In this document: positions 1 through 7,085 of the stretch, in pieces
How positions within the stretch are numbered: position 1 is the first letter of the stretch
How the letters are laid out: each line of letters opens with the position of its first letter
The notes under the pieces: generated by a model
The model's input: the letters and a program-made list of their open reading frames with translations, nothing else
Database searches by the model: none
What the model was told of the DNA's origin: nothing
Program-made: the position numbers and the translations under genes
DNA from: Massilia sp. Leaf139
GTDB lineage: Bacteria > Pseudomonadota > Gammaproteobacteria > Burkholderiales > Burkholderiaceae_D
Length of the DNA: 64,000 bases
Direction: 5' to 3'
Assembly (NCBI RefSeq): GCF_001424165.1
Contig: NZ_LMOJ01000002.1
Location: 1-64,000 of the forward strand

Positions 1-90
1 CACCCCTTCCCATCCCGAACAGGACCGTGAAACGACTTTGCGCCGATGATAGTGCTGCAACCAGTGTGAAAGTAGGTTATCGTCAGGCTA
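1..90 (+). rRNA. rrf: 5S rRNA, 3' part
   Basis: The first 90 bases match the 3' three-quarters of a proteobacterial 5S rRNA: the conserved block CCCATCCCGAAC, then GCGCCGATGATAGTG, then GTGTGAAAGTAGG and the closing strand CGTCAGGCT. The 5' end lies before the window. A strong intrinsic terminator follows within about 10 bases, so this is the last gene of an rRNA operon read rightward. Recognised by eye from the consensus; the exact 3' end may differ by one or two bases. Confidence 0.93.
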
Positions 91-100
91 GTTATAAGAG

Positions 101-135
101 AAAAACCCGCTGATTACGATCAGCGGGTTTTTTTT
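101..135 (+). terminator. Intrinsic terminator of the rRNA operon
   Basis: The sequence ACCCGCTGAT, a four-base loop TACG, then ATCAGCGGGT forms a perfect GC-rich stem preceded by an A-run and followed by eight T residues. It sits directly after the 5S rRNA and ends the rRNA transcript. The A-run on the left makes the structure largely bidirectional. Bases 136-270 hold no recognisable gene; promoter elements of the next gene must lie there, but I could not pick one with confidence. Confidence 0.93.
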
Positions 136-270
136 CGTCTATCGCTTTTAATTTGTAGGTCTTCAACACCTGCATTTTGTCTCTTATTGTTCACCTATTC
201 ATTTTTAATGGCATATATCAATTCCCTACGGCATCATTAAGGCTAGGTTTTTACTTTTGCCGAAACGGGA

Positions 271-1962
271 ATGAGCATGCAACGCACCCTCCTCAGTATT
301 GCCGCTGGACTCCTCCTGATCGCTGCTCAGGCCGACGCAAGCACCCCTGCCGGCGTCAAAAATGCACTGCAGGGCGAATCGATCGGACTGCTGCCCGCCG
401 ACGGTTTCCGTCTGCGCAGCGGACAATGCGCTGACTGCCCCATCCCCAAACAAAACCTCTGGTATTTCGAGAACGAGCTGATTGCCGTACCGGCCAGCGC
501 GGCAGCCGCTGCCGGTTTCACGAAGGGCGGCGACAGGAACGGCGATGTCGCGCAATGGGCAACAACGCCCGAGGCAGCGCGGCTGGCCCAACCTTCGATA
601 GTCTGGATCGGCGCCCCGAACATCCTCGAGGGCGCGACCATCCTGCCAGGCGCACAAGGCGTACGCACCGCCGCCGGCCAGGAGCTCGCATTGAAACTGG
701 CCCCGAAGCTCTCCACCAACCGCTCCTATTTCAACGAAGCCAGCGCCGCTTACTTCAAAGGACGAGAGGTACGGATACGCGGCACCGTCGGCCAGGCAAA
801 CGGACAGCCGGTGTTCACCGCGCGCACCATCTGGCCCGCCGATTTCGCGATCGACAGCGCACAACTCAACAGCCGCCCTCTGAACAACGCAGACGAATTG
901 ACCGCCTTCGTACGCGAACCCGGCAAGCCCAACGCCGGCATCGAGACGCGCCTGTTATGGGAACGCCGTCCCGGCCAGGCGCGTGCCTGGCAGGACAAGC
1001 CGGTACTCGGCGTCATGCTCAACGGCGCCCAGGGCGACGACGACGAATCGCTCGGCGGCCATTTCGCCATCGCGACTGGCCGCTTCGGCGCCAAGGGTGA
1101 CTGGTCGCAATGGGCCGTCAACAATTTTTATAACCTGGACTCCGTCAGCGAGAAGGGCATCCTCGCCGCGACGGTACCGATGGATAACTACCTGATGGAT
1201 CTGAACAGCGGGCAGCAGTACTACCGCCCATCGGTCATGCTGGTTGCCGTCCTGAATAATGCGCGCGCGGCCGTCGCCTACCAGGGCGGCGTGCAGCGCG
1301 TGTTCAACCACTTTTATCGGCACGACTTCCGCTACCGCCACGCCGCCGCCAACTGCACCGGCATCAGCGTCGACGTCTTCAAGGCGCTCGGCTGGCACCT
1401 CCCTGAGCGCGGGCCGACGGCGCCCCTGAAATCGCTGGGCGCGTACGCCTATGTGGCGGCCAAGGACGCCAGCCTCAGCAGCGGCCGCAACATCTACGAT
1501 TACCTGAACGAAGAGCAGACCCGGCTGCTGCCGGCGGTCGCGTTCGACGCGATGGGCCAGGATCTGCTGCGCATCGTCGGCGCCAACGGCGCACCGGGGC
1601 GCGCGCTGTCCGCTTATGAAAAGCAGCTGCGCGACGATATCGAGGCGATCGTGCTGGTACGGATTCCGCAGATTCCCTCCAGCCGCGCGCCCGGCTCGGC
1701 GCCGGTGTTCTCCTTCAACGAATTCCGCGCACGGGTGCCGGAAGACCAGGCCGACTGGAAGATCGTCCCGGTTGACGCGCGTCCCTTCCCGGCAGCCCTG
1801 CAGGACAGCGGTTTTACGCCAGAGGCCGACCCATCCCCGGTACCCTGGCCGATCGCCGGCATCGGTGCAGGCGGCGTGCTGGCGGCCCTAACCTGGCGCC
1901 GTCGCAAGGTGAGCCGGAAACCGGCGAACAAGCCTGCTGCCGTGCTGGAAACGGTGGAGTAA
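271..1962 (+). CDS. Secreted, C-terminally anchored protein of unknown function
   Basis: A 563-residue protein I do not recognise. Residues 1-23 look like a signal peptide (basic start, hydrophobic core, cleavage after AQADA). A CxxC pair lies at C53 and C56, and a conserved-looking NCTGISVDVF segment begins at N361. Near residues 520-541 a proline/glycine-rich hydrophobic stretch is followed by RRRK, as in a single C-terminal membrane anchor. The mature part would therefore be periplasmic and tethered to the inner membrane. A second ATG six bases downstream (MQRTLL) is an equally possible start. No partner gene is adjacent: the rRNA operon lies upstream and a small unknown gene downstream. 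The Asn-Cys segment recalls cysteine-peptidase-like envelope proteins, but that is only a guess. Confidence 0.8.
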   Translation: MSMQRTLLSIAAGLLLIAAQADASTPAGVKNALQGESIGLLPADGFRLRSGQCADCPIPKQNLWYFENELIAVPASAAAAAGFTKGGDRNGDVAQWATTPEAARLAQPSIVWIGAPNILEGATILPGAQGVRTAAGQELALKLAPKLSTNRSYFNEASAAYFKGREVRIRGTVGQANGQPVFTARTIWPADFAIDSAQLNSRPLNNADELTAFVREPGKPNAGIETRLLWERRPGQARAWQDKPVLGVMLNGAQGDDDESLGGHFAIATGRFGAKGDWSQWAVNNFYNLDSVSEKGILAATVPMDNYLMDLNSGQQYYRPSVMLVAVLNNARAAVAYQGGVQRVFNHFYRHDFRYRHAAANCTGISVDVFKALGWHLPERGPTAPLKSLGAYAYVAAKDASLSSGRNIYDYLNEEQTRLLPAVAFDAMGQDLLRIVGANGAPGRALSAYEKQLRDDIEAIVLVRIPQIPSSRAPGSAPVFSFNEFRARVPEDQADWKIVPVDARPFPAALQDSGFTPEADPSPVPWPIAGIGAGGVLAALTWRRRKVSRKPANKPAAVLETVE

Positions 1963-2151
1963 GCGTCACCCGCTACCGCCCGGCGATCGCGGTTCCCGGA
2001 ACGCAGCCGCAGGCTGCCGCATCCTCCCTAGACAAATTCCGCGTCTGTATTCGGCATCGACCCGGGTACAGACGCCGGCCGATTGCTTCAGCTCATCCCG
2101 GATAATTTTCCAAGCGGCAAACTTCCTAGTTTATTCACTCTGGAGAAGCCC

Positions 2152-2448
2152 ATGGATACCCTGTCCGACCAAACCGCCCTGGCCGACAAGCTGAGTGCGC
2201 CCTTCAACGCCATCGTCTCGCGCCACCGCGCCTCGCTGATGCCGATGCTGGGCGGCAGCGCCCCGGCCGCGCGCGCGGCGCTGGCGAACGACGAGGCGGT
2301 GCGCAAAGTCGCCGTGTTCTGCTATCCGCTCCTGCCCGGGATCGTGCGCCTGGCGATCAAGGAACACGTCTTCATCGGCTTCGTCATGAATAACCGCGAA
2401 CGGCTGCTGGCGCGCCTGACGACGGAAACGCCGGCCACCGGCATTTGA
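2152..2448 (+). CDS. Small protein of unknown function (98 aa)
   Basis: Begins at an ATG preceded by CTGGAG at normal distance; an upstream in-frame extension has no ribosome-binding site and was left out. The 98-residue product starts MDTLSDQTAL and has a moderately hydrophobic centre (VAVFCYPLLPGIVRLAIK), then a basic end. This could be an amphipathic or single membrane-associated helix. No domain is recognised. It converges on the MFS gene with only six bases between stop codons. The 189 bases before it (1963-2151) contain no other gene that I can support. Confidence 0.65.
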   Translation: MDTLSDQTALADKLSAPFNAIVSRHRASLMPMLGGSAPAARAALANDEAVRKVAVFCYPLLPGIVRLAIKEHVFIGFVMNNRERLLARLTTETPATGI

Positions 2449-2454
2449 ACTGCC

Positions 2455-3912
2455 TTATTGCGCTACCGGTTCGGCTTCCTTGGCGACGGCACGGCCGCGG
2501 CTGATGCTGTCGCCGTCCTGGCGCCGCAGCCGCCAGAAAATCCCCGCCGATACGATCGTCATGATGGACAGCGCCCAGAACGCGTGGTGCAGGGCGCCGG
2601 TCACCAGCGCCTGGTTCGTTTGCGGCACGCGGCCCAGGAACCAGGCGGTGACGAGCGAGCCTGCCGCCAGGCCGAAACTCATCGACAATTGCTGGAACGA
2701 GCTTGAAATCGTGCTCGCCATGCTGGTGTCGCCCGCCTCGATATCGGCATAGGCCAGCGTGTTCATGCTGGAAAACTGCAGCGAATTGAAGAAGCCCTGC
2801 ATCAAGCTGATGGCGACGATGGCCGCCAGCGGGGTGTCGCGTCCCACCATCCCGTATAACGCGATCGTCAGGCCGATGAACAGGGTGTTGAACACCAGCA
2901 CCTGGCGGTAGCCGAAGCGGGCCAGCACTTTCGGGGCGATCAGCTTCATGCCCATGGCGGCGGCCGCCGACGGCATCATCAGCAAGCCCGACTGCCAGGC
3001 CGGCAGGCCGAGCCCGAGCTGGTACAGCAAGGGCAGCAGGAAGGGCAGGCCGCCCACGCCCAGGCGCGTGACGAAACCGCCGACCACCGAGATGCGGAAG
3101 GTACGCACCCGCAGCAGCGCCAGGCGCAGCAGCGGGAACTGGATGCGGCTGGCGTGCAGCGCATAGGCGGCGAGCAGGCCGATCGACAGCGCCAGCAGCA
3201 GGCTCATGGTGGTGGTGCTGAGCGTATGCTCGCCGAACACTTCCAGCAGCCAGGACAGGATGGCGGTGCCGGAGCTGAACAGGATCAGGCCGATCACGTC
3301 GAGCGGACGGCGCGCGTCGCCGTGGTAGTCCGGCATGTGGCGCCAGACCAGGTACATGGCGATCAGGCCGAAGGGCACGTTGATGAAGAAGATCGCGCGC
3401 CAGGACGTCCAGTGCACGATCAGGCCGCCCACGGTCGGGCCCAGCAGCGGGCCGATCAGGGCCGGGATGATGACGAAGTTCATCGCGCCCAGCAGTTCGG
3501 ACTTGGGGAAGGTACGTACGATGGCGAGGCGACCGACCGGCATCATCATCGCCCCACCCAGACCCTGCAGCAGGCGCGCCGCCGTCATCATGTTGGCGCT
3601 GGGCGCCAGCCCGCACAGCACCGAGGCTAGGGTGAAAATGCCGATGGCGATCAGGAAGACGCGGCGCGTGCCGAAGCGGTCGGCCATCCAGCCGCTGACC
3701 GGAATGCCGACGGCCAAGCCGAGGATATAGCTGGTGACGACCGACTTCAGGCTCAGCGGCGTGACGCCGAGGCTGGCTGCGATGCTGGGAATGGCGGTGT
3801 TGACGACCGTGGCGTCGAGCTGCTCCATGAACAGGGCAGTAGCGACGAGCCAGGGCAAATAAGTCTTGACGGTGGAACTATCCAAACGGGCCTCATCCGA
3901 CTTGGCACGCAC
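2455..3912 (-). CDS. MFS multidrug exporter, DHA2 (EmrB/QacA) type
   Basis: A 485-residue inner-membrane transporter of the 14-helix drug:proton antiporter branch. The first helix carries the family sequence LPWLVATALFMEQLDATVVNTAIPS; the charged residue in FMEQLDATVVN is typical of DHA2 proteins. The loop-2/3 motif GWMADRFGTRR follows at about residues 78-88, and motif C-like sequence lies further on. The expected role is proton-driven export of amphipathic compounds. The start is GTG (MRAKSDEARL) with no clear Shine-Dalgarno, so it is uncertain by a few codons. There is no EmrA-type membrane fusion gene beside it and no adjacent regulator, so substrate cannot be inferred. Confidence 0.88.
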   Translation of the reverse strand: MRAKSDEARLDSSTVKTYLPWLVATALFMEQLDATVVNTAIPSIAASLGVTPLSLKSVVTSYILGLAVGIPVSGWMADRFGTRRVFLIAIGIFTLASVLCGLAPSANMMTAARLLQGLGGAMMMPVGRLAIVRTFPKSELLGAMNFVIIPALIGPLLGPTVGGLIVHWTSWRAIFFINVPFGLIAMYLVWRHMPDYHGDARRPLDVIGLILFSSGTAILSWLLEVFGEHTLSTTTMSLLLALSIGLLAAYALHASRIQFPLLRLALLRVRTFRISVVGGFVTRLGVGGLPFLLPLLYQLGLGLPAWQSGLLMMPSAAAAMGMKLIAPKVLARFGYRQVLVFNTLFIGLTIALYGMVGRDTPLAAIVAISLMQGFFNSLQFSSMNTLAYADIEAGDTSMASTISSSFQQLSMSFGLAAGSLVTAWFLGRVPQTNQALVTGALHHAFWALSIMTIVSAGIFWRLRRQDGDSISRGRAVAKEAEPVAQ

Positions 3913-3964
3913 GGGTGCGCATGCTTGTTCGGATTGTCACATAAATCATGCGATGCCGATTTCA

Positions 3965-3992
3965 AGCGGACGCCGTACCGACAGCGTCCGCT
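3965..3992 (-). terminator. Hairpin downstream of the PagL-like gene
   Basis: Nine-base arms AGCGGACGC and GCGTCCGCT pair around a 10-base loop between the pagL-like stop and the MFS start, both read leftward. There is no U-tract after the stem, so it could be a weak terminator, an mRNA 3' stabiliser, or nothing functional. Confidence 0.35.
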
Positions 3993-4011
3993 CGCGCCCT
4001 CCAACCCCGTT

Positions 4012-4569
4012 TCAGAACTGGTAGCGCGCGCCGACTACCAGGAAATTCACGCCGCTGTTGGGGCGCTTGATGCTGGCGTTCGAATAGTGCTGGATCTTGA
4101 CGCTGAAATCCCACTTGGTCGGCGTGACGTAGCCGATGCCGAGGTGGTCGCCGAACTGGAAGGCGGTCGAAAGCCGGTTGTCGTCGTTGTTGTACAGCTC
4201 GGAGAACAGGTTGGCGCCGATGCCGGCCTCGACATACCAGCCGAGCTTGTCGTCGCGCTGGTAGCGCGCCACCGGCGTGATGCCGACCACGGCGATGTTC
4301 TGCTCTTGTCCCGGCTGGTTGCGGTAGGCGGTGCCGCGCCAATAGGCGGCCGACAAGTCCCAGTAGCCGGACAGATGGCGGCCGTTGGAGGCGAACCAGC
4401 GCGACTCCCAGTTCTTCTGTACGGCCACGCGCGCCATGCGTACTTTGGCGCCCGTGCCGAATTCGAAGGATGCCGAGTCGACCCAGCCGTTGTCGGCGGC
4501 GCCGGCCTGCGTGGCCACCAGGGCAGCGGCCACCCCAAGAATGGCCCCGATTTTTTGAATAGAGAACAT
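4012..4569 (-). CDS. pagL: PagL-like lipid A 3-O-deacylase (acyloxyacyl hydrolase family)
   Basis: A 185-residue outer-membrane beta-barrel enzyme that in characterised relatives removes the 3-O acyl chain of lipid A. I chose the ATG giving MFSIQKIGAILGVAAALVAT, a good signal peptide cut after QAGA; a longer TTG frame would bury it. Alternating hydrophobic residues run to a C-terminal aromatic (ARYQF), as in porin-like barrels. The family signature HYSNASIKRPNSGVNF supplies H161 and S163, the catalytic pair. In Pseudomonas PagL an acidic residue lies 12 positions after the serine; here that position reads N175. An inverted repeat lies in the divergent spacer towards the next gene. Confidence 0.85.
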   Translation of the reverse strand: MFSIQKIGAILGVAAALVATQAGAADNGWVDSASFEFGTGAKVRMARVAVQKNWESRWFASNGRHLSGYWDLSAAYWRGTAYRNQPGQEQNIAVVGITPVARYQRDDKLGWYVEAGIGANLFSELYNNDDNRLSTAFQFGDHLGIGYVTPTKWDFSVKIQHYSNASIKRPNSGVNFLVVGARYQF

Positions 4570-4629
4570 AATTGCTTTCGTAATTGCGATCGTCAGTAGG
4601 GCACCAATCCATGCTGGTGCGTTCAATTA

Positions 4630-4677
4630 TTGTACTAGTATTAACAAAACCACGTGATCGCTCATCAAATAGTACAA
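4630..4677. promoter_or_regulatory. Inverted repeat in the divergent pagL / dehydrogenase spacer
   Basis: TTGTACTA and its exact complement TAGTACAA sit 32 bases apart between two divergently read genes; TACTAGTA inside the left arm is itself palindromic. The left arm overlaps a TACAAT hexamer that could be a leftward -10 element. The position fits an operator shared by both genes, but no regulator gene lies next to it and no family consensus was matched. Confidence 0.35.
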
Positions 4678-4686
4678 GGGAACCGT

Positions 4687-5586
4687 ATGGCGCTTCCAGT
4701 TGTCGCATTTCTTGGTATCGGACTGATGGGCGGGCCGATGGCCACTCGCCTTTGTGCGGCGGGGTATCCGCTGCGTGCCTGGAACCGGAACCCGGCCAAG
4801 GCGCAGGCGCTCACTGCAAGCGGCGCCGTCGCCGGCGCATCGACCCTTGATGCTGTCACAGGAGCGAAGATCGTCGTGTCGATGCTGGCCGACGGCGCGG
4901 TTGTGCAAGAAGTCATCGAGGCCGCGCTGCCCGGCATGGCGCCCGGCACCCTGTGGATCGACATGAGTTCGACGCGTCACGACGAGGCGCTGTGCTGCCA
5001 TGCGCGCCTGGTGGAGCAGGGCATGCGCTTTCTCGACGCGCCGGTGTCGGGCGGCGTCGGCGGCGCAGAGGGGGGCACGCTTGCCATCATGGCCGGCGGC
5101 AGCCTGCACGATTTCGACGAGGCGGCGCCGCTGTTCGCCGTGCTCGGCAGTGCGCAGCTGGTCGGGCCGGGCGGCAGCGGCCAGGTGGCGAAGCTGTGCA
5201 ACCAGCTGATCGTCGGCGCCACCATCAACGTCGTGGCCGAAGCCCTGCTGCTGGCGCAGGCAGCCGGCGCCGATCCGGCCGCCGTGCGCGAGGCGATCCG
5301 CGGCGGCTTTGCCGGCAGCCGCATCCTGGAAGTGCATGGCCAGCGCATGCTCGATCGGAATTTCGTGCCGGGCGGGCAGGTGAAAAGCCAGTTGAAGGAC
5401 ATGCGCAACGTGCTGGCGGCGGCGGGAGAGGCGGGGCTGGTGTTGCCGATGACGGCGGCGGCCACGCGTAGTTACGAGATGATCGAAGACCTGTTGGGTG
5501 GGGCGGATCATGCGGCGGCCTTGCTGGCGCTGGAGCGGATCAATCCGGGGCAGCGGGTGGGACATGGGGCGGATGTGTTGCCGTAG
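4687..5586 (+). CDS. NAD(P)-dependent beta-hydroxyacid dehydrogenase (3-hydroxyisobutyrate dehydrogenase family)
   Basis: A 299-residue soluble dehydrogenase. The Rossmann motif GIGLMGGPMA near the N terminus (about residues 8-17) binds the dinucleotide; the family substrate-binding segment DAPVSGGVGGAEGGTLAIM lies around residues 118-136. The catalytic lysine region reads GGSGQVAKLCNQL, about residues 171-183. Start chosen at an ATG with AAGGGAA just upstream. Relatives act on 3-hydroxyisobutyrate, tartronate semialdehyde, glyoxylate or succinic semialdehyde; sequence alone does not decide which. The gene is alone, divergent from the pagL-like gene and followed by a dispersed palindromic repeat. 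Confidence 0.88.
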   Translation: MALPVVAFLGIGLMGGPMATRLCAAGYPLRAWNRNPAKAQALTASGAVAGASTLDAVTGAKIVVSMLADGAVVQEVIEAALPGMAPGTLWIDMSSTRHDEALCCHARLVEQGMRFLDAPVSGGVGGAEGGTLAIMAGGSLHDFDEAAPLFAVLGSAQLVGPGGSGQVAKLCNQLIVGATINVVAEALLLAQAAGADPAAVREAIRGGFAGSRILEVHGQRMLDRNFVPGGQVKSQLKDMRNVLAAAGEAGLVLPMTAAATRSYEMIEDLLGGADHAAALLALERINPGQRVGHGADVLP

Positions 5587-5627
5587 CAGATAGGCGTTGC
5601 TGGCGTTGCGGTAAGCATGGGCACGAA

Positions 5628-5700
5628 ACGCGGGCATGCCCGCCCTACGGTACGCATCGGCCACGGGCTGCGGTGCACCGTAGGGCGGGCATGCCCGCGT
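5628..5700. repeat. Dispersed palindromic repeat, copy 1 (paired units)
   Basis: Two 24-base units that are exact reverse complements flank a 25-base spacer: the right one reads ACCGTAGGGCGGGC-ATGCCCGCGT. Each unit is itself partly palindromic around GGGCATGCCC. It lies between two convergent genes and could form one long or two short hairpins. Same family as the copies near 14.0, 18.1, 25.4, 31.0 and 35.5 kb. Confidence 0.85.
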
Positions 5701-5730
5701 CAACACCCCACGCGTGGTGGCGCCTCTATT

Positions 5731-6924
5731 TCACCCCACCGGCAATCCGGTCTCGACCAAGCGCACCCAATAACTCGCCCCGATCGGCAACAGCTGGTCA
5801 TTGAAATCATAACTCCCGTTATGCAGCTGACATGGCCCCAGCCCGTGTCCGCCTGCACGGTGCTCGCCGTCGCCATTCCCGATGAACACATAGCATCCCG
5901 GCTTCGCCTGCAGCATGAAGGCAAAATCCTCCGCCCCCATGGTCGGCTCGACGGCCGTGTTCACGTTGGCGACGCCCACGACCGCGCGCATCGCCTCGAT
6001 GGCAAACGCGGTCTGCTCGGGATGGTTGATCAGCGGTGGGTAGTTGCGCTTGAAGCCGAAGTCGATGCCCGCATTGAAACCGGCGGCGATCGCATTCGCC
6101 ATCTGCTCCATGCGCGTCTCGATCAGGTCGAGTACGGCGTTCGAGAAGGTGCGCACGGTGCCGATCATGACTGCTTCGTCGGGAATCACGTTGGTCGCGC
6201 TGCCGGCGTGGATTTGCGTGATCGATAGCACGGCCGTCTCGAGCGGATTCTTTTCGCGCGAGACGATCGTTTGCCAGGCCTGCGCGATCTGCACCGCCAC
6301 CATCACCGGATCGATGCCGCGGTGCGGCTGCGCCGCGTGCGCGCCCTTGCCTTTGACGACCACGCGGAACTCGTTACTCGACGCCATCATCGGCCCCGGA
6401 ATTACGCCGAAGCTGCCCGCGGGCAGACCTGGCCAGTTGTGCATGCCATAGACGGCATCCATCGGAAACTGGTCAAACAGGCCATCGTCCATCATGCGCC
6501 GGGCGCCGGCGCCGCCTTCCTCGGCCGGCTGGAAAATCAGGTAGACCGTGCCGTCGAAGTTGCGGTGACGCGACAAATAGTGGGCTGCGCCCAGCAACAT
6601 CGCCGTGTGGCCGTCGTGGCCGCATGCATGCATCTTGCCGGGGTGGCGCGACGCATGGTCAAATGTGTTGAGTTCCTGCATCGGCAGCGCATCCATGTCG
6701 GCGCGCAGGCCGATCGCGCGGTTCGATGTGCCGTTTTTGACAATGCCGACCACGCCGGTGCCGCCCAGTCCGCGTACGGTCGGAATGCCCCAGTCTTCCA
6801 GGCGCGCGGCGACGGTGTCGGCAGTGCGGTGTTCTTCGTAGCAGAGTTCCGGATGGGCGTGCAGGTCGCGGCGGATGTGCTCCAGTTCCGTCTGAAACGC
6901 CAGGATAGGTTCCACGAGTCTCAT
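5731..6924 (-). CDS. M20-family amidohydrolase / N-acyl-amino-acid hydrolase
   Basis: A 397-residue zinc-dependent peptidase-family M20D enzyme of the hippurate hydrolase / N-acyl-L-amino-acid amidohydrolase type, cytoplasmic (no signal peptide). Metal-site residues are visible: C101 and H103 in MHACGHDGHTAM, a glutamate pair in QPAEEGGAG near residue 138, a histidine in GMHNWPG near 165, and the C-terminal GAEDFAFML segment with its metal-binding acidic/His region. The dimerisation (lid) domain lies between. Start chosen at the ATG of MRLVEPILAF because GGGAG precedes it; a longer frame would lack a ribosome-binding site. The substrate is unknown; candidates are N-acyl or hippurate-like amino acid conjugates. 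It converges on the dehydrogenase gene across a palindromic repeat. Confidence 0.9.
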   Translation of the reverse strand: MRLVEPILAFQTELEHIRRDLHAHPELCYEEHRTADTVAARLEDWGIPTVRGLGGTGVVGIVKNGTSNRAIGLRADMDALPMQELNTFDHASRHPGKMHACGHDGHTAMLLGAAHYLSRHRNFDGTVYLIFQPAEEGGAGARRMMDDGLFDQFPMDAVYGMHNWPGLPAGSFGVIPGPMMASSNEFRVVVKGKGAHAAQPHRGIDPVMVAVQIAQAWQTIVSREKNPLETAVLSITQIHAGSATNVIPDEAVMIGTVRTFSNAVLDLIETRMEQMANAIAAGFNAGIDFGFKRNYPPLINHPEQTAFAIEAMRAVVGVANVNTAVEPTMGAEDFAFMLQAKPGCYVFIGNGDGEHRAGGHGLGPCQLHNGSYDFNDQLLPIGASYWVRLVETGLPVG

Positions 6925-7085
6925 CTTGTTCTCCCTGTTTGCATGGACATGAATGCAAGTGTTGTAAACCATTGTAGCCCGCCTCAACATGGGAAATCCA
7001 TACCCGGTAACGGCGTCGGCCACCGGCCCCGGCTGAATCAGATAAAGTATTGGTTTGTCGACGTTTTTCCCGAGAATTGAACCCG

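Noticed and set aside
5628..5700. Attachment site or insertion-sequence ends
   Set aside because: No transposase or integrase gene lies nearby and the same unit recurs between ordinary genes, so a dispersed palindrome family explains it better.
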